A stretch of 64,000 bases of DNA from Bifidobacterium reuteri DSM 23975 (GCF_000741695.1 NZ_JGZK01000013.1:62001-126000); one strand, 5' to 3'. Positions 41,376 through 53,023 are shown, counted from the stretch's first letter. A program made the numbers and translations. Notes: generated by a model not told the origin, from the sequence alone.

Positions 41376-42901
41376 GCGAACATCACGGTCACGAGCATCG
41401 CGAGCGCCACCGCCTGCGTATGCGGTTGGTTCCCCGCACCTTCCGAGGCAAGATCGCGCTGGCCATCGGTCTGCTGGTAGCGGTGTTCCTAGGAATCGCG
41501 CTGGCGTTGCAGGCCATGTTCTTCAGTCGCATCTACGACCGGTCATCCTACCGGCTGTATCAGGTGGCACAAGGCTCCACGCTGCCTGCACCCGAGAACG
41601 GCGAGCTCTATGTATCGACCACCGGCTGCTATTACACCGATCACGCGGTAGGCTGCGGGCCGATGACGCCCGGCTCGATCATGGAGATCAGCGATGCGGA
41701 CATGCGCAAGCCCCTGATGCAGAGCGCCATGTGGTTCTCGCTGGCGCTGTTCGCCGCGTTCGCCATACTGGCCATGATCATGGCGTGGCTCATCTCGCGG
41801 CGGCTGGCCGGACGCATCTCGTCGCTGGGGGCGCAGATGCAGCGGCTCGACCCTGCCGAACCGGGTGGGCGCGTGACGCTGGCGGGGTCCGACGAGGTGA
41901 CCGACCTGGCTGGGGACGTGAACACCATGCTGGAACGTATCGAGCGCGCGGCGGCCATGCAACGGCAGTTCATCGCGAACGCGTCGCACGAGCTGCGCAC
42001 ACCGATCGCGGTGATCGAGACCAGTCTGGACGCGCCGCTGAGTCAGGGCCGCTTCCCCGATGATGTGGCGCCCGCGGTGCGGCGTGCGCTCGACGCCGAC
42101 CGGAACGCCGCCGATCTGGTGGAGGGGCTGTTGGCGCTGTCGCGCGTGCAGAACATGGCGTTGCATCACGGCGACGCGGAGCCGCCGGAAACGTCGCTCG
42201 GGGATGCGGCGGAACACGCGCTGGACGTCTCGTGGGATGCGATCGAGGCTCGTGGATTGAATGTGCGCACCGACATCGACCGGTCGGTGCGGGTGCGGGC
42301 AGACGAGACGATGCTCACGCTGCTGGTCGGCAATCTCGTGCGCAATGCGGTGGTGCATAACGTGGAATGTGGGGATATCACCGTCATCGTGCGTACGGTG
42401 AGCGGCGTAGTGGACGACGGCACGGTGAGTGGCGATACTGCGGACAGCAGCACGGGGGACGGCTACGCGGAGCTGTTGGTGGAGAACAGCACAGAAACGG
42501 GTGCCGATGGCGAGACCATCGGCGATACGACCGTCAGCGATGGGATCACCGGCGACAACGCCGCGCATGATTCCGGCGAATCCGGTGAATCCAGCGAGCC
42601 CGGTGATTTCCCCGATGCCGGCCTGCTCTCCGATTCCAGCGACTTGAACGACTTGCTCGTCCCCTTCCACCGGGGCGCGGCCTCACGATTGGAAAACTGC
42701 CCCGGCAACGGATTGGGTCTGTCCATCGTCAAAGAGATCGCGGATTTATACCATGCCGAGCTGCGACTCGCCAGACCTGAAGCGGCAGATTCGCCGTTTC
42801 TGTGCGATTTTGTAACAAATATGTCCATGTTGGAGCATAACGTCGGCAACGTAATGCAGGGGAACCCGTGGCGACACGGGTTGAGAATGGCCACGGCCTG
42901 A
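41372..42901 (+). CDS. Sensor histidine kinase (HisKA type)
   Basis: Membrane sensor kinase (509 aa), partner of the OmpR-type regulator. Membrane segments lie near residues 30-50 and 113-140 around a short extracytoplasmic loop with two Cys. A HAMP-like region follows. The phospho-acceptor His is in ANASHELRTPIAVIE. In the ATPase, the N box reads LVGNLVRNAVVHNV and GNGLGLSIVKEIADLY is kept. A Thr/Ser/Asp/Gly-rich insertion (about residues 360-420) splits the ATPase domain. Oddity: the last 20 or so codons run into the TPP riboswitch and the stop (42899-42901) lies inside the aptamer. Confidence 0.9.
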   Translation: MSEHHGHEHRERHRLRMRLVPRTFRGKIALAIGLLVAVFLGIALALQAMFFSRIYDRSSYRLYQVAQGSTLPAPENGELYVSTTGCYYTDHAVGCGPMTPGSIMEISDADMRKPLMQSAMWFSLALFAAFAILAMIMAWLISRRLAGRISSLGAQMQRLDPAEPGGRVTLAGSDEVTDLAGDVNTMLERIERAAAMQRQFIANASHELRTPIAVIETSLDAPLSQGRFPDDVAPAVRRALDADRNAADLVEGLLALSRVQNMALHHGDAEPPETSLGDAAEHALDVSWDAIEARGLNVRTDIDRSVRVRADETMLTLLVGNLVRNAVVHNVECGDITVIVRTVSGVVDDGTVSGDTADSSTGDGYAELLVENSTETGADGETIGDTTVSDGITGDNAAHDSGESGESSEPGDFPDAGLLSDSSDLNDLLVPFHRGAASRLENCPGNGLGLSIVKEIADLYHAELRLARPEAADSPFLCDFVTNMSMLEHNVGNVMQGNPWRHGLRMATA

Positions 42902-42940
42902 CCCTTAGAACCTGTTGGTTAAGACCATCGTAGGGAGCAG
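42852..42940 (+). ncRNA. TPP riboswitch (THI element)
   Basis: The aptamer shows the conserved blocks in order: CAGGGGAACCCG, the TTGAGA variant of CTGAGA, GGCCACGGCC, GACCCTTAGAACCTG and CATCGTAGGGAG. It ends at the AGGGAG that serves as the ribosome-binding site of thiM (ATG 42945), so TPP binding probably blocks translation initiation. It controls thiM and probably the thiE-thiC gene that follows. The 3' end of the kinase gene overlaps its first half. Confidence 0.93.
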
Positions 42941-42944
42941 TGAT

Positions 42945-43880
42945 ATGAGCGATGATTCGCACCCATCATGTTGCACCGGCGCACATGGTGTAGTAAATGA
43001 TGCACATGTACACGACCATGACGACGAGTTCGCCTCGCTGCGCCACGACATCGCGCAGGCAGTACGGGATGTGAAGGCCAAGACGCCGCTGGCGCAGTCG
43101 TTCACGAACTTCGTGACCATCAATCTGGTGGCCAACGCGCAGCTCGCAGCCGGCGGCACGGCGGCCATGAGCTTCCTGCCGGACGATGTCATCGACACGG
43201 CCTCCATCTCCGGTGCCGATTACATCAACGTGGGCACGTTGCTGCCCTTCTATGCTGATGCGCTGCCGCAGATCGCGCGCGCCTTCCACAAGTCCGCCCA
43301 CCCGTGGGTACTGGACCCGGTGGCGGCGGGCATCGGACGGACGCGCACCGAAATCCTGCGCGCCTTCCGCGCCACGCCGCCGACCATCGTGCGCGGCAAC
43401 GCCTCCGAAATCATCGCGCTGGCCGACATGTGGGGGCTGAATCAGGCCAACGGCAACAATCCGGAAACCCGTCCCGCCGGCGTCGAATCGGTGGATGAGG
43501 TGGACGCCGCCGTCGAACCGGCGAAGCGACTGGCCCGGTTCCTCGCCGCCTCGGCTCCCGCCGGCAAGGCGGCCGTGGCCGTCTCGGGCGCGGTGGACCT
43601 CGTGACCGACGGCGAGCATGTCTACCGCTTGCCGGGAGGCAGCGCGCTGATGTCCAAGATCACCGGCGCCGGCTGCTCGTTGGGCGGTGTGACCGCCACG
43701 TATCTGGCCGTCGCCGAGCCGTTGACCGCAGCCCTTGCGGCAACCCTGCTGTACAACCGTGCTGGCGAGATCGCCGAGGCCAAGGCCGACGGACCGGGCT
43801 CGTTCCAAGTGCATCTGCTGGATGCGCTGTGGAATCTCACGCCCGAGCAGGTGGCGGCATCGGCGATTGTGGCGCAATGA
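42945..43880 (+). CDS. thiM: Hydroxyethylthiazole kinase
   Basis: ATP-dependent kinase that salvages the thiazole half of thiamine (311 aa). ATG 42945 follows the riboswitch-embedded AGGGAG; the longer frame would begin inside the aptamer. Motifs: PLAQSFTNFVTINLVANAQLA, GADYINVGTLLPFY, WVLDPVAAGIGRTR, TIVRGNASEIIAL, AVSGAVDLVTDG and GAGCSLGGVTATYLA (catalytic Cys). The N-terminal 25 residues are a His/Asp/Cys-rich extension (SHPSCCTGAHG, DAHVHDHDD) that looks metal-binding. Confidence 0.96.
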   Translation: MSDDSHPSCCTGAHGVVNDAHVHDHDDEFASLRHDIAQAVRDVKAKTPLAQSFTNFVTINLVANAQLAAGGTAAMSFLPDDVIDTASISGADYINVGTLLPFYADALPQIARAFHKSAHPWVLDPVAAGIGRTRTEILRAFRATPPTIVRGNASEIIALADMWGLNQANGNNPETRPAGVESVDEVDAAVEPAKRLARFLAASAPAGKAAVAVSGAVDLVTDGEHVYRLPGGSALMSKITGAGCSLGGVTATYLAVAEPLTAALAATLLYNRAGEIAEAKADGPGSFQVHLLDALWNLTPEQVAASAIVAQ

Positions 43881-43900
43881 ACCGTGTGGTCTCGTACCTA

Positions 43901-43961
43901 TTGTCTCTCCCTCAGTCTCGCTACGCGAGACAGCTCCCTCATCAGAGGGAGCCGAGAAACG
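43901..43961 (+). repeat. Dispersed palindromic repeat, copy 3, with a partial second copy at 43987-44011
   Basis: TTGTCTCTCCCTCAGTCTCG, then CTACGCGAGACAGCTCCCTC and ATCAGAGGGAGCCGAGAAAC. The last 25 bp recur exactly at 43987-44011, 50 bp away. It lies between thiM and the thiE-thiC gene. Confidence 0.75.
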
Positions 43962-44051
43962 TGAGATCGCGGAACGCCCAAGACTTCCTCATCAGAGGGA
44001 GCCGAGAAACGCCATTCTTCCCCGGATACACAACAAGACTTCCTTAATTAA

Positions 44052-46829
<2,778 letters not shown>

Positions 46830-46852
46830 TGGAATTGCCGGTGTGATGTAGT

Positions 46853-46896
46853 GTGAATGATGCAGTCGGCGCAATGCACGTCGGCTGCATCATTCA
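46853..46896 (+). terminator. Hairpin after thiE-thiC
   Basis: Perfect 13-bp arms GTGAATGATGCAG/CTGCATCATTCAC around an 18-nt loop. No T-run follows, so the terminator function is uncertain. Confidence 0.5.
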
Positions 46897-46938
46897 CATT
46901 GGCACATTGACACATTGGCGGCGCGCAAAGGAGAGCAC

Positions 46939-47553
46939 ATGGCCATATCGCAAGAGGCACTCGACATCATGCATTCACCCGGAATCTATTTCTGGGACGA
47001 GAAACTCATGTCCACCGCCCAGCAGGAGCAGCGGGACATGCTGCACGACATCAATGCGCTCAAGGCGAGCGACCCACGGCGTGAGCGACTGTTGCGCACG
47101 TTCTTCGCCGAAATGGGCGAGGACGTGTGGATCGAACCGACCTTCAACGCCAACTGGGGCCTGAGCACCCACTGGGGCAGCCACACCTACGCGAACTTCA
47201 ACCTCACCTTGGTGGACGACGGCGAAATCTTCATCGGCGATCATACGATGATCGGCCCGAACGTCACGCTCGTCACCACCGGCCATCCAGTCAGGCCCGA
47301 CCTGCGCGAACGGGTCGCGCAGTTCTCCGAGCCCATCCATATCGGCCGCAATGTGTGGATCGGCGCGAACGTGACCGTGCTGCCGGGCGTCACCATCGGC
47401 GACAACTCGGTCATCGGCGCCTGCAGTCTGGTGACCCGCGACATCCCCGCCGATTCAGTCGCCTTCGGCACCCCCTGCCGGGTCGCCCGCCCGATCAACG
47501 AGCATGACGACGAATACTATTGGCGAGACCGCCTCATCCCCAAGGACATCTGA
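46939..47553 (+). CDS. Sugar O-acetyltransferase (maltose/galactoside acetyltransferase type)
   Basis: Acetyl-CoA-dependent hexapeptide-repeat acetyltransferase (204 aa). ATG 46939 follows AAAGGAGAG. An N-terminal helical cap (QEQRDMLHDINALKASD) precedes the left-handed beta-helix (GEIFIGDHTMIGPNVTLVTT, GHPVRPDLR, IHIGRNVWIGANVTVLPGVT, IGDNSVIGACSLVTRDIPAD). The catalytic His lies in TGHPV. It sits inside the thiamine cluster without an obvious role there; such enzymes acetylate mono- and disaccharides, possibly for detoxification. Confidence 0.92.
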   Translation: MAISQEALDIMHSPGIYFWDEKLMSTAQQEQRDMLHDINALKASDPRRERLLRTFFAEMGEDVWIEPTFNANWGLSTHWGSHTYANFNLTLVDDGEIFIGDHTMIGPNVTLVTTGHPVRPDLRERVAQFSEPIHIGRNVWIGANVTVLPGVTIGDNSVIGACSLVTRDIPADSVAFGTPCRVARPINEHDDEYYWRDRLIPKDI

Positions 47554-47655
47554 AAGGCGCTCCGCCCAAGCACGCCGCGCCCTGCGGCAGCGTCACGAAC
47601 GTACAGCCGCCTCACTACGCTCGTGAGATAACCGAAGATCATATAAGGAGACGAC

Positions 47656-48453
47656 ATGAGCACCACTTTGCCGGCAGTACTTGCGATTTCGGGATCGGAC
47701 TCGTCCGGCGGCGCCGGTATGCAGGCCGACCTCAAGACCATGCTGGCCTGCGGAGTGTTCGGCATGAGCGCCATCACCGCGCTCACCGCGCAGAACACCA
47801 CCCGCGTGCGTTCCATCCAGGACACCAAGCCGGAGATTCTGGCCGACCAGATTGACATGGTGTTCGAGGATATCCCGCCCGTCGCAGTCAAAATCGGCAT
47901 GGTCTCCTCCGCGGACATCATCAATGTCATCGCAGATCGTCTGACCGCGCATCATGCGACCAATATCGTGCTCGACCCGGTGATGGTCGCCACTTCCGGC
48001 GCCAAGCTCATCAGCGATGACGCCATCGCCGCTCTGACCAGCCGCCTGTTCGGCATGGCCACTGTGGTCACACCGAACATCCCCGAGGCAGAAGCCCTGA
48101 CCGACACCCTGATCCACGATCAGGAGGATATGGAGACCGCAGCCCGCCGTATCAGCGAACAGTACGGCTGCGCGGCGCTCGTCAAAGGCGGCCATGGCAC
48201 CGAGGACGCCAATGACGTGCTCGCCGAGACGGACGGCACCGTGACCTGGTTCGATGGCATGCGCATCGACAATCCGAACACCCATGGCACCGGCTGCACG
48301 CTGAGCTCCGCCATCGCCGCCTATCTGGCGCAGGGCGAGCCTTTGCCCAAGGCCATCAAGCACGCCAAGAAGTACCTGACCGGCGCACTGAAAGCCCAGT
48401 TGGATCTGGGTCATGGCTCCGGGCCGATGGACCACTTCTGGAAGTACCGCTGA
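47656..48453 (+). CDS. thiD: Hydroxymethylpyrimidine / phosphomethylpyrimidine kinase
   Basis: Ribokinase-fold enzyme that phosphorylates HMP and HMP-P to HMP-PP (265 aa). ATAAGGAGACGAC precedes the ATG. Motifs: AISGSDSSGGAGMQADLKTM, GVFGMSAITALTAQNT, KIGMVSS, VLDPVMVATSGAKL, TPNIPEAEAL, VKGGHG and HGTGCTLSSAIAAYLAQG with the catalytic Cys. It feeds the ThiE half of the fusion upstream. Confidence 0.96.
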   Translation: MSTTLPAVLAISGSDSSGGAGMQADLKTMLACGVFGMSAITALTAQNTTRVRSIQDTKPEILADQIDMVFEDIPPVAVKIGMVSSADIINVIADRLTAHHATNIVLDPVMVATSGAKLISDDAIAALTSRLFGMATVVTPNIPEAEALTDTLIHDQEDMETAARRISEQYGCAALVKGGHGTEDANDVLAETDGTVTWFDGMRIDNPNTHGTGCTLSSAIAAYLAQGEPLPKAIKHAKKYLTGALKAQLDLGHGSGPMDHFWKYR

Positions 48454-48460
48454 ATCTCCG

Positions 48461-48516
48461 GAAAGGCTTCTTCCGGCGTCTCGATCAGGGATGAGAGATG
48501 TCGGAAGAAGCCTTTC
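48461..48516 (+). terminator. Long hairpin between thiD and the thiamine-binding protein gene
   Basis: Perfect 15-bp arms GAAAGGCTTCTTCCG/CGGAAGAAGCCTTTC around a 26-nt loop. It ends in TTTCTCAT just before the AAAGGAC site of the next gene. It may act as an attenuator or RNA-stability element between two genes of one operon. Confidence 0.6.
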
Positions 48517-48535
48517 TCATCAAGAAAGGACAAAT

Positions 48536-48910
48536 ATGGTTGTTGACCGCAACGCCGTGAAGCAGGAAGTACCGATCGACCCGGCCACCGGAAAGCCGTA
48601 TCTGAATACGGTCGCGGCAATCCAAGTCTCCGCGGCCGGTGTGGGCTCCGAGGTCTCCCCCTACGTTTCCCAAGCGATTGAGGTGATCCGTGAGTCCGGC
48701 CTGCCTCAGGAGACCAATGCCCTGTTCACCAATGTGGAGGGCAATCTCGACGATGTGCTGAAAGTCGCCGGAGAGGCGGCCAAGAAGCTCGCCGAACAAG
48801 GCTATCGCACTTCCCTGATACTGCACATGGACATCCGCCCCGGCTTTACCGGGCAGCTCACCGAAAAACCTCGGTTGGTGGACGAGATCCTGTCCAAGCA
48901 ACAGCAATGA
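48536..48910 (+). CDS. Thiamine-binding protein (MTH1187/YkoF-type, DUF77)
   Basis: Small ferredoxin-fold protein (124 aa). GAAAGGACAA precedes ATG 48536. The family pattern is AAIQVSAAGVGSEVSPYVSQ, AIEVIRESGL, NALFTNVEGNLDDVL and a C-terminal strand with HMDIRPG. Members of this group bind thiamine or HMP and sit in thiamine operons, with a role in uptake or cytosolic buffering. Position after thiD supports this. Confidence 0.9.
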   Translation: MVVDRNAVKQEVPIDPATGKPYLNTVAAIQVSAAGVGSEVSPYVSQAIEVIRESGLPQETNALFTNVEGNLDDVLKVAGEAAKKLAEQGYRTSLILHMDIRPGFTGQLTEKPRLVDEILSKQQQ

Positions 48911-48952
48911 TAACGCGATGACATCCCGCAGTCATCCATAGCATCACCCTTG

Positions 48953-48981
48953 GCGGCGGCTCATGAAGGGCCGCCGTTTTT
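48953..48981 (+). terminator. Terminator of the thiamine operon
   Basis: Stem CGGCGGC with GCCGCCG-type pairing around TCATGAAGG, followed by TTTTTG. It ends the thiamine gene string. Confidence 0.85.
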
Positions 48982-49320
48982 GTTTGCCCTGAAGCAGTAT
49001 CCCGGACGCTATTGGGTGACGCATCGGTCAGCATTCGGCCCTGTAGTCGTTCACATTGTGACATCACAGAGGAGAATCGGCCGGGCGCTCCTATAGTACT
49101 GCCTATCGCACATGGGTGGTCTCACAACGACCGCTCATCATCGATGGATTCAAGATGCAGCGACGGCTGTCGTCCATCCCACACAATGGGAGGGGGAACA
49201 TGCACGGCATGCATCAAGAGTTCGCCCGAAGACGTCGATTGTCTGCATGCCGCAGACAATAGCCACAGTTTGTAATTGATGACGGCGTATTCGGGCAGGA
49301 TGCAGAAGAGGATATTCATC
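48982..49320. other. Gap upstream of the MFS transporter
   Basis: Not coding as far as I can see. It holds the dyad TGTGACATCACA (about 49057-49068), a -10-like TATAGT near 49092 and AGAGGATA before the MFS start. No RNA gene is recognized. Confidence 0.45.
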
Positions 49321-50697
49321 ATGACTGCTGCCGAACAGCAGATTCCAGGCGATTCCACGATGACTGATACTGCGCAGGGGCGCAGTGCCGTGGATCAGGC
49401 CAAGGTAGAGGAAATCATCTCGCGCATGGATCGCGCCCACGAAACCCCGATGTTCCATCGCATCGTCGCACTGGTGGCGGCCGGAATGCTGATGGACAGC
49501 ATCGACGTCTACATCGGCAGCGCCGTGGCTTCCAGTGCGCTGTCCACCCACTGGTCCACCGTGGCGCAGAACTCCACGTTCATGTCCGCAGGCTTCCTGG
49601 GCCTGCTGGTCGGCTCGCTGCTCGCCGGTTTCGTCGGCGACCTGAAGGGTCGTCGCGTGGCCTACCAGATCAACCTGCTGCTCTTCGGCGGCTTCACATT
49701 CCTGGGCGCGTTCGCCCCGAACATGGCCATCCTTTCGCTGTGCCGCCTTGGCGCAGGCCTTGGCCTCGGCGCCGAGATCGTGACCGGCTTCGCCATGGTC
49801 AATGAGTTCGCGCCGATGAACCGCCGTGGCCATTGGTGTGCGATCGTCTCGCTCGTGGCCAACTGCGGCGTGCCGATCGCCATGCTGCTGTGTGCCTTCA
49901 TCATCCCCCGCTGGAGCTGGCGTCCGCTGTTCGTCGGCATCGGCGTAGTGGCTGCCGTGATCTGGTGGCTGCGTCGCGACATCCCCGAATCCCCGCGCTG
50001 GCTGGCCGTGCATGGCCGCTATGACGAGGCGGATGCCATCGTCAAGCAGCTTGAGGCAAACGGCTCGGAGCCGGAGGCTGCTGCCGCGAAGACCAACACC
50101 GACTCCACACGCAACGCGGGCGGCCGTTCGCTGGGCATCTGCCTGCTCGTGGCCATCGTGGCAGTGAGCGCCACCAACGTGTGCTCCTACGCCTTCACCT
50201 CCTGGGTGCCGACGATTCTGGTCAAGCGCGGCATCAACCTTTCCTCCTCGCTGACCACGTCCACGCTGATGATGCTCGGCGCCCCGGTAGGCTGCCTCAT
50301 CGGCTCGCTCTTGATTGACCGCATCGGCCGCAAGCGCACAATCGTGCCGGCCTTCCTGTTCACGGGCGTGTTCGGTATGCTCTACGCTTTCCAGTCCTCC
50401 ACCACGGGCGCGATCATCGTGGGCTTCTTGCTCATGATGTGCCTGTACGTGCTCATGGCTTCCGTGGTGGCCGTGTATGCTCCTGAACTGTTCGCCACCA
50501 AGGTGCGTTTCCGCTGCGTGGGCGTGGCCAACGCCATCGCCAAGCTGCTCAACGTATTGATGCCTATGGTGGTCGGCTGGATGCTCGTCACCCTCGGCGC
50601 CACATCCATTTTCGTTTCCATCAGCGTGATCGCCATCGCCTCGATGCTCATCGTCGGATTCTTCGGCGTGGAGACCGCCCAAAAGTCGGTTGGCTGA
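49321..50697 (+). CDS. MFS transporter, sugar or aromatic-acid:H+ symporter type
   Basis: Twelve-helix major facilitator (458 aa). ATG 49321 has AGAGGATA upstream; 49360 (MTDTAQG) is an alternative. The MFS motif GDLKGRRVAYQINLLLFGG lies in loop 2-3, RLGAGLGLGAEIVTGFAMVN in helix 4, ESPRWLAVHGRYDEAD in the central loop and DRIGRKRTIVPAFLF in loop 8-9, typical of the sugar porter / MHS groups. Substrate cannot be told. It ends 3 bp before the convergent stop of a histidine kinase gene. Confidence 0.88.
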   Translation: MTAAEQQIPGDSTMTDTAQGRSAVDQAKVEEIISRMDRAHETPMFHRIVALVAAGMLMDSIDVYIGSAVASSALSTHWSTVAQNSTFMSAGFLGLLVGSLLAGFVGDLKGRRVAYQINLLLFGGFTFLGAFAPNMAILSLCRLGAGLGLGAEIVTGFAMVNEFAPMNRRGHWCAIVSLVANCGVPIAMLLCAFIIPRWSWRPLFVGIGVVAAVIWWLRRDIPESPRWLAVHGRYDEADAIVKQLEANGSEPEAAAAKTNTDSTRNAGGRSLGICLLVAIVAVSATNVCSYAFTSWVPTILVKRGINLSSSLTTSTLMMLGAPVGCLIGSLLIDRIGRKRTIVPAFLFTGVFGMLYAFQSSTTGAIIVGFLLMMCLYVLMASVVAVYAPELFATKVRFRCVGVANAIAKLLNVLMPMVVGWMLVTLGATSIFVSISVIAIASMLIVGFFGVETAQKSVG

Positions 50698-50700
50698 GAA

Positions 50701-52203
50701 CTAATACGGCACCACCACGGATAGCGTCCATTCGGCGTCCTGTGCAGTAATGCGCAGGACGCCTTTTCGCTCTTCCAGCAACGTTCCGTACCGGGCCAGC
50801 CCGGTGCCGCCCGTGGCGATATCGGTACGCTCCTCCGGTTCCTGTACGCGCGGCCTGTCAGTACACGCGACATGGACGGCGTCCGAACCGAATCGGACCG
50901 TCACCACGTATCCGCCCGCCGGATCGGCGTGTTTGGCGATGTTGCCGTACACTTCCTCCAATAATCCCGAAAGCAGTCCGCCGTAATCGGCGTAATCGGC
51001 GTAATCGTCAGCGACGCCGCTGTCGGCATCGATCTCATTAATATCGGTCACCGGTCCGACATCGGCCGTGGATATGATGGTCCGTCCGTCGAATCCCAGT
51101 TCCGCAAGCCGGCGGTCGCCGTTCCGTGCAATGCTGCTCACCCGCCGCACGACCGTTTGCTCCATTTGCTCCATTTGCTCGACCCGTCCCGACATTCCTC
51201 TGGACGGGTCGAGCACCGACCTGGAAACGCCCGATGGAACGCCATCCTTATTCCGTCGTGCTCGCCCCCGGTCCAGCCGGTCCCCGGAAGTGACATTGCC
51301 GACGCCGATCCTCCGGCTCCTTGGGCCGGACGTATTGGTGGCGATGGCACCGTCGCCAGCTTCGTCGTCAACGTCACCGTCAAATGCACCACCATCGCCG
51401 ATTACGCCGCCGGGATCCCCACGCCCCTCCATCACGTCAATGACCTGATGGGTCCGATTCAACGCGCCGACGGCCACCTTGCGCAATTCCTGCAGCTCCT
51501 CGACGGACGGGCTATAATCATCCGCAATATCCTTGTCGAGCCGCAGAATCAGATACGCCAGATCGTTGGATACGTAGTCGTGGATGTCCCGGGCCGCGCG
51601 CTCGCGACGCCGGCGATGCTCCAATTCGGCTTGGGCCATGCCGCGTTCATGGTTCCAACGCGCGGCCACGCCGGCCAGCAGGCAGCCGACGGCGAGCACG
51701 ATCACCGGCATGGGCCCGTCGATGGTGACGACGCCGAGAATCACCTGCCGACCAGCCCCTGCCTGAACCGTACCGACGGTCTGCGCGATGGCACCAAAAT
51801 GTCCGGAAGCGGCCACATCCCCGATCGGCCCGATCACCCAGCCCATCACGGTCACGGCCAATATGAGAGCACCGAACCATACGAAGACATATCCCGCAAT
51901 GCCGATCGCCAGCATCACCGCAAGCAGCGCGCCGGACGGTACCCACAATGCCCCGAACGTCATCACCACGACCAGCATCGTCGTCAGCAGGCAGCCCTCG
52001 ACCGGGCGGAAGGACATCAGCACCGTCGCCGCGACAAGCAGGAACGCCGGTGCTCCCGCTGCTGCCGGCAAACCGTCGATCATGATCGAGCGCATCGTTT
52101 CGACCGCGCAGACCAAGGCGACGAGCAGCGTGGCGGTCAGCAGCCACGCGTTGCCCACGCGCGCGTCGGCTTCGGCGATGCGACGCCATAATCCACGAAT
52201 CAT
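50701..52203 (-). CDS. Sensor histidine kinase, NarL/DegS-type (HisKA_3)
   Basis: Membrane sensor kinase (500 aa). ATG 52203 has a strong AAGGAGGAG site; the 182-codon longer frame is rejected. About six membrane segments fill residues 18-190 (TATLLVALVCAVETM onwards). The dimerization/phospho-acceptor box is RRRRERAARDIHDYVSNDLA (His in DIHD). The ATPase is reduced to LSGLLEEVYGNIAKHADPAG and the C-terminal GGTGLARYGTLLEERKG. Between them lies an unusual insertion of about 130 residues (Asp/Gly/Arg-rich, with a repeated MEQ unit). It follows the regulator at 52239-52963 in the same direction. Confidence 0.88.
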   Translation of the reverse strand: MIRGLWRRIAEADARVGNAWLLTATLLVALVCAVETMRSIMIDGLPAAAGAPAFLLVAATVLMSFRPVEGCLLTTMLVVVMTFGALWVPSGALLAVMLAIGIAGYVFVWFGALILAVTVMGWVIGPIGDVAASGHFGAIAQTVGTVQAGAGRQVILGVVTIDGPMPVIVLAVGCLLAGVAARWNHERGMAQAELEHRRRRERAARDIHDYVSNDLAYLILRLDKDIADDYSPSVEELQELRKVAVGALNRTHQVIDVMEGRGDPGGVIGDGGAFDGDVDDEAGDGAIATNTSGPRSRRIGVGNVTSGDRLDRGRARRNKDGVPSGVSRSVLDPSRGMSGRVEQMEQMEQTVVRRVSSIARNGDRRLAELGFDGRTIISTADVGPVTDINEIDADSGVADDYADYADYGGLLSGLLEEVYGNIAKHADPAGGYVVTVRFGSDAVHVACTDRPRVQEPEERTDIATGGTGLARYGTLLEERKGVLRITAQDAEWTLSVVVPY

Positions 52204-52238
52204 TGTCCGCTCCTCCTTCGCAGACCAGACGCAGGACA

Positions 52239-52963
52239 CTAGATTTCGTGCCGTCTGACACATATGGAAATGGCGTGCGCACGGCTTCGTGCGCCAAGTT
52301 TGGCGCACGCCCTGCGTTCGAAAGTGGCCACGGTCGCGGCGCTCACGCCGAGGCGCACCGCAATCTCCCTGGTGGTGAGCCCCTCTGCGTACAGGCGCAG
52401 GGTCTCCCGTTCCTTGGCGGACAGCGCCCCGCGGACGGCGTAGCCGCATCCTCCAACAGCATATGGGCACTGATGGCGTCCATGAATCCGGCTCCCCCGC
52501 GCCCGACTCCGTTCCCTTCTGCATCCCCATCCATCGGCATGCCCCGCGCCGCGCAACGGATGCCACGCGCGATGCCGGAAAGGTCGGTCTTGGCCACCAG
52601 CGCCTGCGCCCCGCAACGCACGGCCTCGTCACGGAACGAAGCAAGCGAGTACGAGGTGACACCGACCAGGCCGACCTCCGGTGTTTTGGCGCGGATGGCC
52701 CGACATACCTCGGTGCCGGACACATCGCCCATCGACATGTCGGTGACAAGCACGTCCGGCCGTTTCGCCGGATTCAGACAGCGGCTGATTGCCACGGCGC
52801 CCAGATCACAGGTCCAGACCACTCGGAAGTCGGAGGCCATGCGTTCGATCATCGTCTGCAGGACCTTCACCGCGTACGGGTCATTGTCCACGAGCCCGAT
52901 GCGGATGGGTGCCGATGCCTTCTCCTCCCCCGTATCGGCGACGATTCCCATGCCGTTCCCCAT
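52239..52963 (-). pseudogene. NarL/LuxR-family response regulator, frameshifted between receiver and HTH
   Basis: ATG 52963 follows GAAGGGGAT. The receiver domain is intact: IGLVDNDPYAVKVLQTMIER, phospho-acceptor Asp in VLVTDMSMGDVSG, and Lys in LVAKTDLSG. After DAATPSAG (near 52427-52431, in a GCGGGGCG run) the frame goes to nonsense and stops at 52343. The neighbouring frame continues with a clean LuxR HTH: ALSAKERETLRLYAEGLTTR, EIAVRLGVSAATVATFERRA, CAKLGARSRAHAI, ending at 52239. One missing G explains it. The cognate kinase is just downstream. If real, the system has lost its output; if a read error, it is intact. Confidence 0.8.
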
Positions 52964-53023
52964 GCCGTCATCCCCTTCCTCGGTCCCATCTATGATGCCC
53001 GCGCGAAACCGCTCCGTCCTCGC

